Positions 25,971-34,083 of a stretch of DNA of 64,000 bases are shown one piece after another. The stretch is from FEN-1219 sp963817615 (lineage in GTDB: Bacteria > Pseudomonadota > Gammaproteobacteria > Steroidobacterales > Rariloculaceae). The notes beneath the pieces are model-generated. The model made no database searches, was not told the DNA's origin, and saw only the letters and a program-made list of their open reading frames with translations. The position numbers and the translations under genes are program-made. The stretch is from positions 1,364,001 to 1,428,000 of the forward strand of contig CAWFPH010000002.1 in assembly GCA_963817615.1 (NCBI GenBank), written 5' to 3'. Positions within the stretch are counted from its first letter, which is position 1; each line of letters opens with the position of its first letter.

Positions 25971-27626
25971 CTAGAAGGTGCCTTTGGTCTGGACGACGAG
26001 CTGCACGTGATCGATGCTCGGATCGCCGTTCAACGGAAACGCGAGATCGACGTGGACGATCGATCGCCCGCTCGAGCGCGGCGAGCTCAGCCGCAGCCCG
26101 ACGCCGACGTCGTACAGCGTGCCCAAGCTCGGCGTGCCGCGCGGATCCATCCCGGTCACGCGGCCCGCGTCGGCGAACACCGCGTAGCCCAAGCGGAACA
26201 GCCGCCACGGATACCAATCGGTGAAGAAACGTTCCTCGACGCTCACGCTCGCGCGCCGCGTGCCGGATTGGTAGCGCAGCGGATAACCCCGCAGCCCGTT
26301 GTCGCCGCCGAGCAGCACTTGGCTTTCGGCGTCCAGGTCGTGGGTCGCGAGCGCATCGACGGTCACCGACAGCAGGTTGCGATCGAAGTTGCGCACGTAA
26401 TAGCGGCCGGTTGCCGCCACGACGGTGTTGCGCGCGCCCACGTCCTCGCGCCGCGTCGAGGCGGCCGCGTTGAACAAGAGCAGCCGGCCCGCAGCCGGTT
26501 CCCAGCCCTTCGCCGCGGCGGCGCGCAGCAGCCACGCATCGCGGTCGGAGCCGAAGCGCTCCGCGGCGTAGCCGAGCGTCGCGAGGAGGTTCAAGCCGAG
26601 TGAGATGTCTTCCGTGCGTCCCATGTCGTTGAGCTCCGTCATCTCGCGATAGTCGTCGCGAATCGACTGCCACCCGATCCACGGGTAGACGAGCTTGCGG
26701 TCCTCCGGCAGCAGCAGCGGCTGCGGCGTGTCGGGGGTCGGGAAGAAGCGGTCCTGCTCCTCTGTGATGCCGACGAGCCAGCGCTGCGCATGCCGCTCGA
26801 CCGCGCCGCGCGACCAGCCGCCCTGCAGCGTGAAGCTGCGCAGATCGTGACGAAACTCGTCGACCTCCTCGCCGAGGTCGTACATCGAGTCGACGCGCCG
26901 CTCGTCGCGCACGCTGCCGCCGAGCGACCAGCGCGCGTCGAGCTCGTAGAACGGGCGCTCGGCCGTCAGCTCGCGGCGATGGCCGTCGCTTGCGGATCCG
27001 AGCACCGTGTGCAAACGCATGTGGCTGTTGAGCACGTTCGGATCGCTGTAGCCGACGTAGCGCTCGTCGCGGTCGACGTCGCTCTTGTAGAAGAGATTGA
27101 GCTCCTTGCCCGTGCCGAGCAGATTGCCGTCGGAAATGCCGATGCCGATGCTGTTCTCGCCGCCGCTCCGGCCGAGCCTCAGATCGGGCGACAACGACCA
27201 CGCGTCGCGCACGTGCACGGCGACGTCCACTGTATTGGTCGCGGCGTCGTAGCGCAGCGGCTCCACGGTCGCGTCGGCGAGAAAGCCGCGCGCGCGCAGG
27301 GCGCGGGCCGACTCGTCGAGCAGCCGCTGCTCGTAACGGTCGCCGCTCGCGAACAAGAGCGCGCTCTCGATCACGTTCGCGCGCGTGCGCACGTGCACGT
27401 GGTTCGCCCAGCGGTAGAGCTTCTTGTCCTCTTCGGGGTTGTTCAGGTCGAAGACGTTGTCGACCGTGATCTCGACCTCGCCGATCCGCGCGCCGCGGCG
27501 CTCGATCTCGGCGCGATCGAGCGGCGCCGGCGGCGCCGCGGCTTCCTGGCCGGACAGGCGGGCTGCGGCGGTGAGCGCTACCGCGAGCAGTGCGGCGCGC
27601 AGCGCCCGTGACGATTTAGGACGCAT
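25971..27626 (-). CDS. BamA/TamA-superfamily outer-membrane barrel with one POTRA-like domain
   Basis: 551 residues with a signal peptide. Residues about 45-140 form one POTRA-like unit (GEVEITVDNVFDL, then FASGDRYEQRLLDESARALRARGF). The rest is a 16-strand-type barrel containing LLGGDNGLRGY, the conserved L6 loop motif of the superfamily. It ends VVQTKGTF with the terminal Phe. With only one POTRA it is not BamA itself; relatives include surface-antigen (D15-like) and patatin-associated barrels. Probably inserts or exports an unknown partner. Confidence 0.87.
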   Translation of the reverse strand: MRPKSSRALRAALLAVALTAAARLSGQEAAAPPAPLDRAEIERRGARIGEVEITVDNVFDLNNPEEDKKLYRWANHVHVRTRANVIESALLFASGDRYEQRLLDESARALRARGFLADATVEPLRYDAATNTVDVAVHVRDAWSLSPDLRLGRSGGENSIGIGISDGNLLGTGKELNLFYKSDVDRDERYVGYSDPNVLNSHMRLHTVLGSASDGHRRELTAERPFYELDARWSLGGSVRDERRVDSMYDLGEEVDEFRHDLRSFTLQGGWSRGAVERHAQRWLVGITEEQDRFFPTPDTPQPLLLPEDRKLVYPWIGWQSIRDDYREMTELNDMGRTEDISLGLNLLATLGYAAERFGSDRDAWLLRAAAAKGWEPAAGRLLLFNAAASTRREDVGARNTVVAATGRYYVRNFDRNLLSVTVDALATHDLDAESQVLLGGDNGLRGYPLRYQSGTRRASVSVEERFFTDWYPWRLFRLGYAVFADAGRVTGMDPRGTPSLGTLYDVGVGLRLSSPRSSGRSIVHVDLAFPLNGDPSIDHVQLVVQTKGTF

Positions 27627-27678
27627 CGCTCGCGAGACTAGCGTCTAGCATCGGCGAAAACCGTGGCTTGCCGCCCAA

Positions 27679-28269
27679 TTAGCCGGGCATCCGTGCCGCG
27701 AGTCTCGCGAGCGCGGCCGGCCGCCCGTCCGGATCGGCGACGATGCCCTCGCGATAATCGACGACCTCGAGCGCCTGCGCCGCCGTGCGAAGCTCGCCCG
27801 GTTCCAGCCGAAACAGCGGGTTCGTGGGTCCCGCCACGCTTTCGTCCGTTCTCAGATGCTGCTCGCATAGCAGGAGGCCGCCGGGTGCGAGCCGAGCCGC
27901 GAGCTGCGGCAACAGCGCGCGATTCACGTAGCGAATCCAGACGATCAAGTCGTAGACGGCGTGTTCCGCGAGCGCGCGCTCGAGGTCGCGCTCCAGGTCC
28001 GCGTGAATCCACCGGATCGTAAGACCGGCGTCGACCGCCGCCGTCGCGGCGCGCTCGAGCGCAACCGCAGAGATGTCCGCTGCATCGACCGTGAAGCCGG
28101 CCGCCGCAAGACGCAGCGCGTTGCGTCCCGCGCCGCACGCCACGTCGAGCGCTCGGCCGCGCGCCAGGCGCGGCAACCACTCCTCGATGAATGCGCTCGG
28201 ATGCGTGCGCTCGGCGTACGCGCCCGCGCGATAGCGCTCGTCCCATTTGGCGCGTTCCCCGTCGGTCAT
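27679..28269 (-). CDS. Class I SAM methyltransferase (TehB/tellurite-resistance-like)
   Basis: 196 residues starting MTDGERAKWDERYRAGAYAE, the usual opening of TehB-like enzymes. Motif I is ALDVACGAGRNALRLAAAGF, followed by VDAADISAVALERA and LAPGGLLLCEQHL. The single-domain size fits. It probably methylates a small or metalloid substrate in the cytosol (family knowledge). The ATG at 28269 is chosen because upstream in-frame sequence is basic and compositionally non-coding. Confidence 0.85.
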   Translation of the reverse strand: MTDGERAKWDERYRAGAYAERTHPSAFIEEWLPRLARGRALDVACGAGRNALRLAAAGFTVDAADISAVALERAATAAVDAGLTIRWIHADLERDLERALAEHAVYDLIVWIRYVNRALLPQLAARLAPGGLLLCEQHLRTDESVAGPTNPLFRLEPGELRTAAQALEVVDYREGIVADPDGRPAALARLAARMPG

Positions 28270-28393
28270 CGCATCGGGCGGGCGGCGCGCCGGCGCCGAG
28301 CAGCAGTTGCTGCGGCCGCGTCGCTCGGCTCGAGCGCGGCCTCGGCGCGGCTGTGGAGACAGCTCATCAATGATCCCCCCGGAGACGCGGCGC

Positions 28394-28936
28394 TCAGCCC
28401 ACGTTCTCGCCGCGCCTGCGGCGGCCGGCACCGAGCTGCGACCAGTGCCAAGGCTCGTAGATGAAGCCGTAGGCGTTATCGCGTCCGTACGGCATGCCGA
28501 AACCGAAGCGGGCGGCCTGCAGTTGCAGCCATCCGAATGCCGCGGACGCTTCGAACTCCTCCGTGAGCGGTCGGGCGCCGCGGGTCGCGATGTCGATGGC
28601 GCGGCCGGTGTGGTGCTCGCTGAAACCGGGCGCGGCGTTGACGCGCAGAATCGACTCGATCGTCTCGCCCGCGGCGAGCTTGCGGCGGAACAGCTCCGCC
28701 TGGTGGCTCACGCTGCGGAAGCCCGAAACGAGCAGCAGCTCGACGCCGTCGATCTTGGCCGCGGCTTTCATGCCGCGCCACGCGCGGGCGGTTTCGGGCG
28801 CGAGTTTCTGCATCCTGCCGACGATGTTCGGCTCCACGTCTTCGAGCTCGTGCGCCTCCGCGTAGCTCGGCCGTCGCGGGTTGCGGCCATAGTCGATCGG
28901 AATGCCCAAGTCGGCGAACAGCTCCGAGTTGATCAT
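28394..28936 (-). CDS. M15B-family D-alanyl-D-alanine carboxypeptidase (VanY-like)
   Basis: 180 residues. Zinc-peptidase motifs are complete: LLVSGFRSVSHQ (substrate Arg/Ser), EHHTGRAIDIAT (HxxxxxxD metal ligands) and YEPWHWSQLG (catalytic Glu and third His). No signal peptide is visible, so either it stays in the cytosol, as in muropeptide recycling, or the start is further upstream. It trims the terminal D-Ala of peptidoglycan stem peptides. The C-terminus is basic. Confidence 0.88.
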   Translation of the reverse strand: MINSELFADLGIPIDYGRNPRRPSYAEAHELEDVEPNIVGRMQKLAPETARAWRGMKAAAKIDGVELLLVSGFRSVSHQAELFRRKLAAGETIESILRVNAAPGFSEHHTGRAIDIATRGARPLTEEFEASAAFGWLQLQAARFGFGMPYGRDNAYGFIYEPWHWSQLGAGRRRRGENVG

Positions 28937-29003
28937 CGTAGTCGCCTGCGCACCGCCGTTCGGCGCACGCTCTATTCTGCGCGAACGCGCACGCAGTTCA
29001 ATG

Positions 29004-29369
29004 CTAGGTCCTGGGCGGGCGTTCGCGGAGCAGGTCGGCCGGGTCGAGATCGAGCGCTTTGATCCGCTCGCGAATTGTCGGCCATTCGTCGCGCAGGAAT
29101 CGCCGCTGCTCCCGCTTGAGCAGCAGCTCGCGCACGCCTTCCTTCACGATCAGGCCGATGCCGCGCCGCGTCTCGGTGTATTCCTCGAGCTCGCGATAGG
29201 CTCGCGCGGCCGTGAGCGGATTGACGACGAAGTCGTTGGCGAGCTGCCTAACGGAGGGGAGTAGCTCGCCCTCGCGATAGGTTTGATCCAGGATCCGCGC
29301 GACGATCTGCTCCATGAGCTGCCGATAGATCGGTCGGTCTTGGTGCCAGGCTTGGACGGCGTCCGTCAT
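29004..29369 (-). CDS. GntR-family regulator, YtrA subfamily
   Basis: 121 residues. The winged-helix domain spans about residues 12-75 (IYRQLMEQIVARILDQTYREGELLPSVRQLANDFVVNPLTAARAYRELE). Only a short helical tail replaces the large effector domain of other GntR proteins, which is the YtrA type. Such regulators usually repress an adjacent ABC transporter operon. Here the HlyD-ABC genes start 124 bp away on the other strand, and a palindrome overlaps their promoter. Confidence 0.92.
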   Translation of the reverse strand: MTDAVQAWHQDRPIYRQLMEQIVARILDQTYREGELLPSVRQLANDFVVNPLTAARAYRELEEYTETRRGIGLIVKEGVRELLLKREQRRFLRDEWPTIRERIKALDLDPADLLRERPPRT

Positions 29370-29425
29370 ACTGTTCTCTTGTCGTGCAACCTTCGCATCG
29401 ATTGCCGCATCGTAGCGGCAAATGC

Positions 29426-29455
29426 TTGACATCGACGATTCTATTACAGTATTAG
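29426..29455 (+). promoter_or_regulatory. HlyD-ABC promoter overlapped by a GntR operator-like palindrome
   Basis: TTGACA (29426-29431) and TATTAG (29450-29455) are 18 bases apart. The palindrome CTATTACAGTATTAG (29441-29455; six of seven paired positions symmetrical about a central A) covers the -10 element. It is AT-rich against a GC-rich background and sits between the YtrA-type regulator and its presumed target, so steric repression is likely. A second short inverted repeat (GTGTT/AACAC) follows at about 29457-29474. Confidence 0.6.
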
Positions 29456-29492
29456 TGTGTTGCGTAGGTAACACAGCTTTGGCCCGCGGCGA

Positions 29493-30830
29493 ATGCCCAT
29501 CCTGCAGTTGAAGAAGAAGGACCCCGCCGCGCCGTCCGACGGCGCGGCGCCCGACGTCGCGCTGTCCGCGATGGATCGCCGCATCGAGCGGCGGCTGATC
29601 ACGCCGCAGCGCGTCGCGATCGCGATCGGCGCGGTGCTGTTGGTGGCGATCAGCGCGTACGCGTACGTCGAGTTCGGCTTGCGACGCACGCTCAGCGTCG
29701 GCGAGGAGCGGCTCACGATCTCGAAGGTGAGCTACGGCACGTTCCATGAGTACATCCCCGTCACCGGCAACGTCGTGCCGCACACCACGGTGTATCTCGA
29801 CGCGGTCGACGGGGGACAGATCACGTCGGTGCACGTCGAGGAAGGCGCGTTCGTGAAGGCCGGCGACCCGCTCGTCTCCTTCAAGAACAGCAATCTGCAG
29901 ATCCAGGTGATTACGGCCGAGGCGCAAATCGCGCAGCAGCTCATTCAATTGAGCACCACGCGCCAGAACTTCGATCAGAGCCACCTGCGCAATCAGAGCA
30001 ACCTCGTCGACATCGAATACCAGATCGATCGCTTGAAGCGCGACCTCGCACGGAAGCGGCCGCTGCTCGCGACCGGCGGCGTGACCAAGGGCCAGCTCGA
30101 CGATCTCGAGGCCGAGCTCAAGCGCAACGAAGGCATGCTCGGTCCGGCGCAGGAGGCGCTCAAGCTCGACGAGGAGTTCCGTCGAACCGAGATCGCGCGC
30201 ATGAACAACGCGCTCGAAGCGATGAACAAGAGCCTCGCGGTCACGCGCGCGAATCTAGAGAACCTCGAGATCATCGCGCCGATCACGGGTCAGCTCACCC
30301 AGCTCGATGCGAACGTCGGCGAGTCGAAGTCGCCGGGGCAACGCATCGGGCAAGTGGACGAGGTCAACGCGTTCAAGGTGACCGCGTACGTCGACGAGTT
30401 CTATCTGACGCGCGTGATGCAGGGCCAGTTCGCGACCGTGGACATCGACGGCAAGACCTACACCCTCGAGGTCAGCAAGGTCTACCCGGGCGTCAAGGAC
30501 CGGCAGTTCCAGATCGACCTGGTGTTCAAAGGCGATACGCCGGCGCTCATCCGGCGCGGCCAGACCGTGCGTATGCGGCTCGAGATCGGCCAGCCGGCCG
30601 ACACGCTCGTGCTCGCGAACGGCGCATTCTTCGACGACACCGGCGGCCAGTGGGTGTTCGTCGTCGATCCGGCCGGCGACTTCGCGGAGCGCCGTCCCGT
30701 GCGCTTCGGCCGCCGCAACCCCGAGGGCATCGAGGTACTCGAGGGGCTCAAGGACGGCGAGCGCGTGATCACGTCGAGCTACGAAAATCTGCAGAACTTC
30801 GACCGCATTCAATTCTCGAAGGGCTCTTGA
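29493..30830 (+). CDS. HlyD/MacA-type periplasmic adaptor protein
   Basis: 445 residues. A cytoplasmic N-terminus is followed by one transmembrane helix (RVAIAIGAVLLVAISAYAYV, about residues 45-65). Next come a lipoyl-like half-motif (VDGGQITSVHVEEGAFVKAGDPLVSF), a long coiled coil (about 135-265) and the second half (APITGQLTQLDANVGESKSPGQ). A beta-barrel domain ends the protein. It links an inner-membrane ABC pump to an outer-membrane channel. The ATPase gene follows after 43 bp. A permease gene is missing here. Confidence 0.9.
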   Translation: MPILQLKKKDPAAPSDGAAPDVALSAMDRRIERRLITPQRVAIAIGAVLLVAISAYAYVEFGLRRTLSVGEERLTISKVSYGTFHEYIPVTGNVVPHTTVYLDAVDGGQITSVHVEEGAFVKAGDPLVSFKNSNLQIQVITAEAQIAQQLIQLSTTRQNFDQSHLRNQSNLVDIEYQIDRLKRDLARKRPLLATGGVTKGQLDDLEAELKRNEGMLGPAQEALKLDEEFRRTEIARMNNALEAMNKSLAVTRANLENLEIIAPITGQLTQLDANVGESKSPGQRIGQVDEVNAFKVTAYVDEFYLTRVMQGQFATVDIDGKTYTLEVSKVYPGVKDRQFQIDLVFKGDTPALIRRGQTVRMRLEIGQPADTLVLANGAFFDDTGGQWVFVVDPAGDFAERRPVRFGRRNPEGIEVLEGLKDGERVITSSYENLQNFDRIQFSKGS

Positions 30831-30873
30831 GGGTCGAGAACGCGCGGGCGACGTCATCGACCGGGGGAACACG

Positions 30874-31554
30874 ATGATCAAGATGAACGGCATCACCAAG
30901 CGCTACCGCACCACCGAGCTCGAAACCACGGCGCTCGACGGCATCGACTTCGAGCTCGGCGACGGCGAATTCGTCGCGGTGATGGGCCCATCGGGCTGCG
31001 GCAAATCCACGCTGCTCAACATCGTCGGGCTGATCGACGCGCCGACGAGCGGCCAGTACTACTTCGGCGACCAGGAAGTGTCGAAGTACTCGGAGAACAA
31101 GCTTGCGGATCTGCGCAAAGGCAACGTCGGTTTCATCTTCCAAAGCTTCAATTTGATCGACGAGCTCAACGTCTACGAGAACGTCGAGCTGCCGTTGCTG
31201 TACCAGAACGTGCCGAAAGCGCAGCGCAAGGAGCTCGTGGGCGAGGCGCTCGAGCTCGTGGACTTGTCTGCCCGCGCGAAGCACAAGCCGGAGCAGCTGT
31301 CCGGCGGTCAGCAGCAGCGCGTCGCGGTCGCTCGCGCGGTCGTCGGCAGCCCCAAGCTGATCCTCGCCGACGAGCCCACGGGCAACCTCGACACGAAGAA
31401 CGGCGAGGAAGTCATGAACATGCTGAACCAGCTGAACACGCAGGGCACGACCATCATGATGGTCACGCACTCGCCGAGCCACGCGCAACGCGCGCACCGC
31501 ATCGTGAATCTGCTCGACGGCCGCGTCGTGGCGGCGAATCAGATCGAGATCTGA
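30874..31554 (+). CDS. ABC transporter ATP-binding protein (MacB/LolD type)
   Basis: 226 residues. Walker A is GPSGCGKST (about 38-46), the Q-loop is GFIFQSFNLI, the signature is LSGGQQQRVAVARA, Walker B is LILADEPTGNLD, and the switch His is in MMVTHSP. Type VII ABC systems of this sort pair with an FtsX-like permease and a HlyD/MacA adaptor. The adaptor precedes it, but the next gene downstream is an unrelated methyltransferase on the other strand. The permease must be elsewhere or lost. Confidence 0.93.
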   Translation: MIKMNGITKRYRTTELETTALDGIDFELGDGEFVAVMGPSGCGKSTLLNIVGLIDAPTSGQYYFGDQEVSKYSENKLADLRKGNVGFIFQSFNLIDELNVYENVELPLLYQNVPKAQRKELVGEALELVDLSARAKHKPEQLSGGQQQRVAVARAVVGSPKLILADEPTGNLDTKNGEEVMNMLNQLNTQGTTIMMVTHSPSHAQRAHRIVNLLDGRVVAANQIEI

Positions 31555-31655
31555 TGCGTCGCGCGCGGCACCGTGCCCGGTCGCGAAGCGCCGGCTAGCG
31601 CCGACGATCGCGCGCAATCGCTGCGCGGTGACGGCGCCGAGAGCGGACCCGCGGG

Positions 31656-32393
31656 TCACCGCATCGGTTTGCGGAACTTGTAGGCGAATTGGTCCGTGTG
31701 CCCACGGATCGAGCGGTCGAACACTTTGCGCGTGCGATCGTCCGACGGATTGCGCAGCACGTCGCTGGCGCCGACGTACTCGAAGCCGGCCGCCAGCACC
31801 TGCTGCTTGACCGTCGCTTCGTCGATGCGGTGCAGGGTGTCCGTATCGCGCAGCCCCGATCCGGCCTCGGCGGAGTGGTCGACGATGACGTAGAGGCCGC
31901 CCGGTTTCAGCACCGCGAAAACGGCCTTGTTCAGGAGGGCGGGATCCGTCGGACCCATGAACTTGTCCGGGTAGTCGTGATAGTTCTGGGACGTGAACAC
32001 GACGTCGACCGGCTGCGGTGCCGTCAATTTCGCGGCCGGCTGCAGCAGCAGGTCGACGTTGCCGTATTCGGCCGCGATGGCTTTCACTTTGTCGGGGCTC
32101 TCGTCGTACTCCGTGGGCCACACGGCGTAGACCCGTCCCTGCGGACCCACGACCTTGCTGAACACACGCGTGAAATAACCGCCGCCCGGAATCAGCTCGA
32201 GCACACGATCGCCCGGCTTCGCCTCCGAGAACGCGACGACCTCCGCGACTTTGCGCCGATCGTCGTTCTTGGCGTCTTCCGCGCGTCCGGGGTCGGCTAC
32301 GGCCTTCGCGACGTAAGTCGGTATCTGCGCCTGCGCATCGGCGAGCGCGAGCGACAATCCAAGTGCGGCAATGGCCCCCACGATCCGTTTCAT
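31656..32393 (-). CDS. Exported class I methyltransferase-like protein
   Basis: 245 residues with a clear signal peptide (MKRIVGAIAALGLSLALADAQA). A Rossmann methyltransferase core follows: VLELIPGGGYFTRVFS (motif I), YAVWPTEYDE and VLKPGGLYVIVDHSAE. It resembles the COG4798-type predicted methyltransferases. A SAM-dependent enzyme in the periplasm would have no obvious SAM supply, so the fold may have been reused for another ligand. Function not known. ATG 32393 opens the signal peptide and has AGGAGC upstream. Confidence 0.85.
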   Translation of the reverse strand: MKRIVGAIAALGLSLALADAQAQIPTYVAKAVADPGRAEDAKNDDRRKVAEVVAFSEAKPGDRVLELIPGGGYFTRVFSKVVGPQGRVYAVWPTEYDESPDKVKAIAAEYGNVDLLLQPAAKLTAPQPVDVVFTSQNYHDYPDKFMGPTDPALLNKAVFAVLKPGGLYVIVDHSAEAGSGLRDTDTLHRIDEATVKQQVLAAGFEYVGASDVLRNPSDDRTRKVFDRSIRGHTDQFAYKFRKPMR

Positions 32394-32577
32394 GATTTGC
32401 GCTCCTGATGGTTGACGACCGGTTGCCCGCGTGCTCGAAACGCTCCCCCCAATTCGATTATGGGGCCTCGCGACGCTCGTGGGCAGTGGTGTCGCGGGTT
32501 GCGGGTTCGAGCACCGCGGCTAGACTCCGGGTTCGCGCCCGCAAGAGGCGCGCAACGATGCTAGGGGGCGGTTCCGT

Positions 32578-33291
32578 TTGACGACGTCGAGACGGCATCG
32601 CGCGGCGGCGCTCGCGGGCATCGCGGCGCGCACCCTCGCAGCGGCGCTCATTGCGTGGGTCGTCGTGACCGTGACGCTCGTGGCCGCGCTGCGCTGGTTC
32701 GCGCCGCCGCTCACGGCCGTGATGCTCGAGCAGCCCGGCCCGCTGCGCGAAGTTCGCTACCGGTGGGTGGACCGGCCGCGCATCTCCGCGAACGCCGCAC
32801 GCGCGGTGATCGCGTCGGAAGATCAACGGTTCCTCACGCACCACGGCTTCGACTTCGAGCAGATCCACCGGGCGCTCGACGACTTCGAGGCCGGCGACTC
32901 GCTGCGCGGCGCCTCGACGATCACTCAGCAGGTCGCGAAGAACTTGTTCCTGTGGCAAGGGCGCAGCTTCGTGCGCAAGGGGCTCGAGGCGTACTTCGCG
33001 CTGTTGCTCGAGACGCTGCTCACGAAGCAGCGCATTCTCGAGCTGTATTTGAACGTGGCCGAGCTCGGGCCGGGCGTGTTCGGTGTCGAGGCGGCCGCGC
33101 AGCGCTACTTCCGTACGAGCGCGGCCGCGCTCACTTCGCCCGAGGCGGCGCTGCTGGCGGCCGTGCTGCCGAATCCACGTGCGCTGCACGCCGACCGGCC
33201 GAGCGCATACGTGCGGGGCCGCCAAGCGTACGTGCTCGCGCAGATGCGCTTGCTCGAGGCGCGTGGCCATTACCGGGGGCTCGACTGGTGA
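32578..33291 (+). CDS. mtgA: Monofunctional biosynthetic peptidoglycan transglycosylase
   Basis: 237 residues, the normal MtgA length. One N-terminal transmembrane helix (about 18-40) precedes the GT51 domain. The catalytic Glu is in VIASEDQRFLTHHGFDFEQI (about 81). RGASTITQQVAKNLFLW and KQRILELYLNVAELGPGVFGVEAAAQ style motifs complete the domain (glycan-strand polymerisation from lipid II). The start appears to be TTG 32578, following CTAGGGGGCGG. The downstream glycosylase gene overlaps its stop (GTGA). Confidence 0.93.
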   Translation: MTTSRRHRAAALAGIAARTLAAALIAWVVVTVTLVAALRWFAPPLTAVMLEQPGPLREVRYRWVDRPRISANAARAVIASEDQRFLTHHGFDFEQIHRALDDFEAGDSLRGASTITQQVAKNLFLWQGRSFVRKGLEAYFALLLETLLTKQRILELYLNVAELGPGVFGVEAAAQRYFRTSAAALTSPEAALLAAVLPNPRALHADRPSAYVRGRQAYVLAQMRLLEARGHYRGLDW

Positions 33292-33824
33292 GCCGGCGAC
33301 GCGAGCCCCCGCTGCCGTTGTCGATCGGCTTTCCGCCGGTGGCCGCGGCGGATGCGCGCGTGCTGATTCTCGGCAGCTTACCCGGCCGCACGTCGCTCGC
33401 GATGAGCCAGTATTACGCGCAGGCGCACAACGGCTTCTGGCGGATCATGGAAGCGCTGTTCGGCGCGGGACCGGCGTTGCCCTACGAGCAGCGGCTCGAG
33501 CGCCTCATTGCACGCCGCGTCGCGGTTTGGGACGTGCTTGCCGCCGGCGAGCGCGCCGGCAGTCTCGATTCCTCGATCGTCGGCGCGAGCATCGTCGTGA
33601 ACGACTTTCCCCTGTTTTTCGCGGAGCACCGCGCGCTCGAGCTCGTTTGCTTCAACGGCGCCAAGGCGGCCGAGCTCTATCGGCGCAAGGTGCTGCCGAC
33701 GCTCGCGCCGAGTATCGCCGCGCTGCCGCGGCGCGTGCTGCCGTCGACGAGCCCGGCCTACGCGTCGCTGCGTTTCGCCGAGAAGCTCGCCCGCTGGAGC
33801 GACGCGCTCGCCGCGTCGAGCTGA
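33288..33824 (+). CDS. DNA-deoxyinosine glycosylase (UDG family 6, HDG)
   Basis: 178 residues starting at a GTG that overlaps the mtgA stop by 4 bp. The active-site motif is VLILGSLPGRTSLAMSQYY, with a conserved NGFW segment whose Asn is the family's catalytic residue. The C-terminal LPSTSPAYASL is the usual second motif. Such enzymes remove hypoxanthine (deaminated adenine) from DNA to start base-excision repair. The coupling to a cell-wall gene is probably only translational economy. Confidence 0.88.
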   Translation: MSRRREPPLPLSIGFPPVAAADARVLILGSLPGRTSLAMSQYYAQAHNGFWRIMEALFGAGPALPYEQRLERLIARRVAVWDVLAAGERAGSLDSSIVGASIVVNDFPLFFAEHRALELVCFNGAKAAELYRRKVLPTLAPSIAALPRRVLPSTSPAYASLRFAEKLARWSDALAASS

Positions 33825-34038
33825 AGCGGCGCGAGTGCGGCGTCGAGCGTTCGCGGTCGCCGTTCGGCGACAACCGTCGTTGCGATACGGTAGGCGCCTC
33901 GGCGCAGGGTGCCAGCCTGGTGCAAGCTGCCGCTCCCGTTGCGCGTTCGCAGTGCGTTCGAGGCCGGCCTCACGAGCACGAGAATGCGCGGAAGCTCGCA
34001 GCCGCGCGGGTTGCGACCTTCCGTCGGGGCGGGGCATG

Positions 34039-34052
34039 GTTTTTGCAAAAAC
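34039..34052. promoter_or_regulatory. Perfect 14-bp palindrome upstream of the LysR gene
   Basis: GTTTTTGCAAAAAC is a perfect dyad, AT-rich in a GC-rich setting, 31 bp before the GTG start at 34084. LysR proteins often bind T-rich/A-rich dyads near their own promoter, so an autoregulatory site is plausible. Confidence 0.4.
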
Positions 34053-34083
34053 GGCGCATCGAACCACGACGTGAGGAAGGCCG

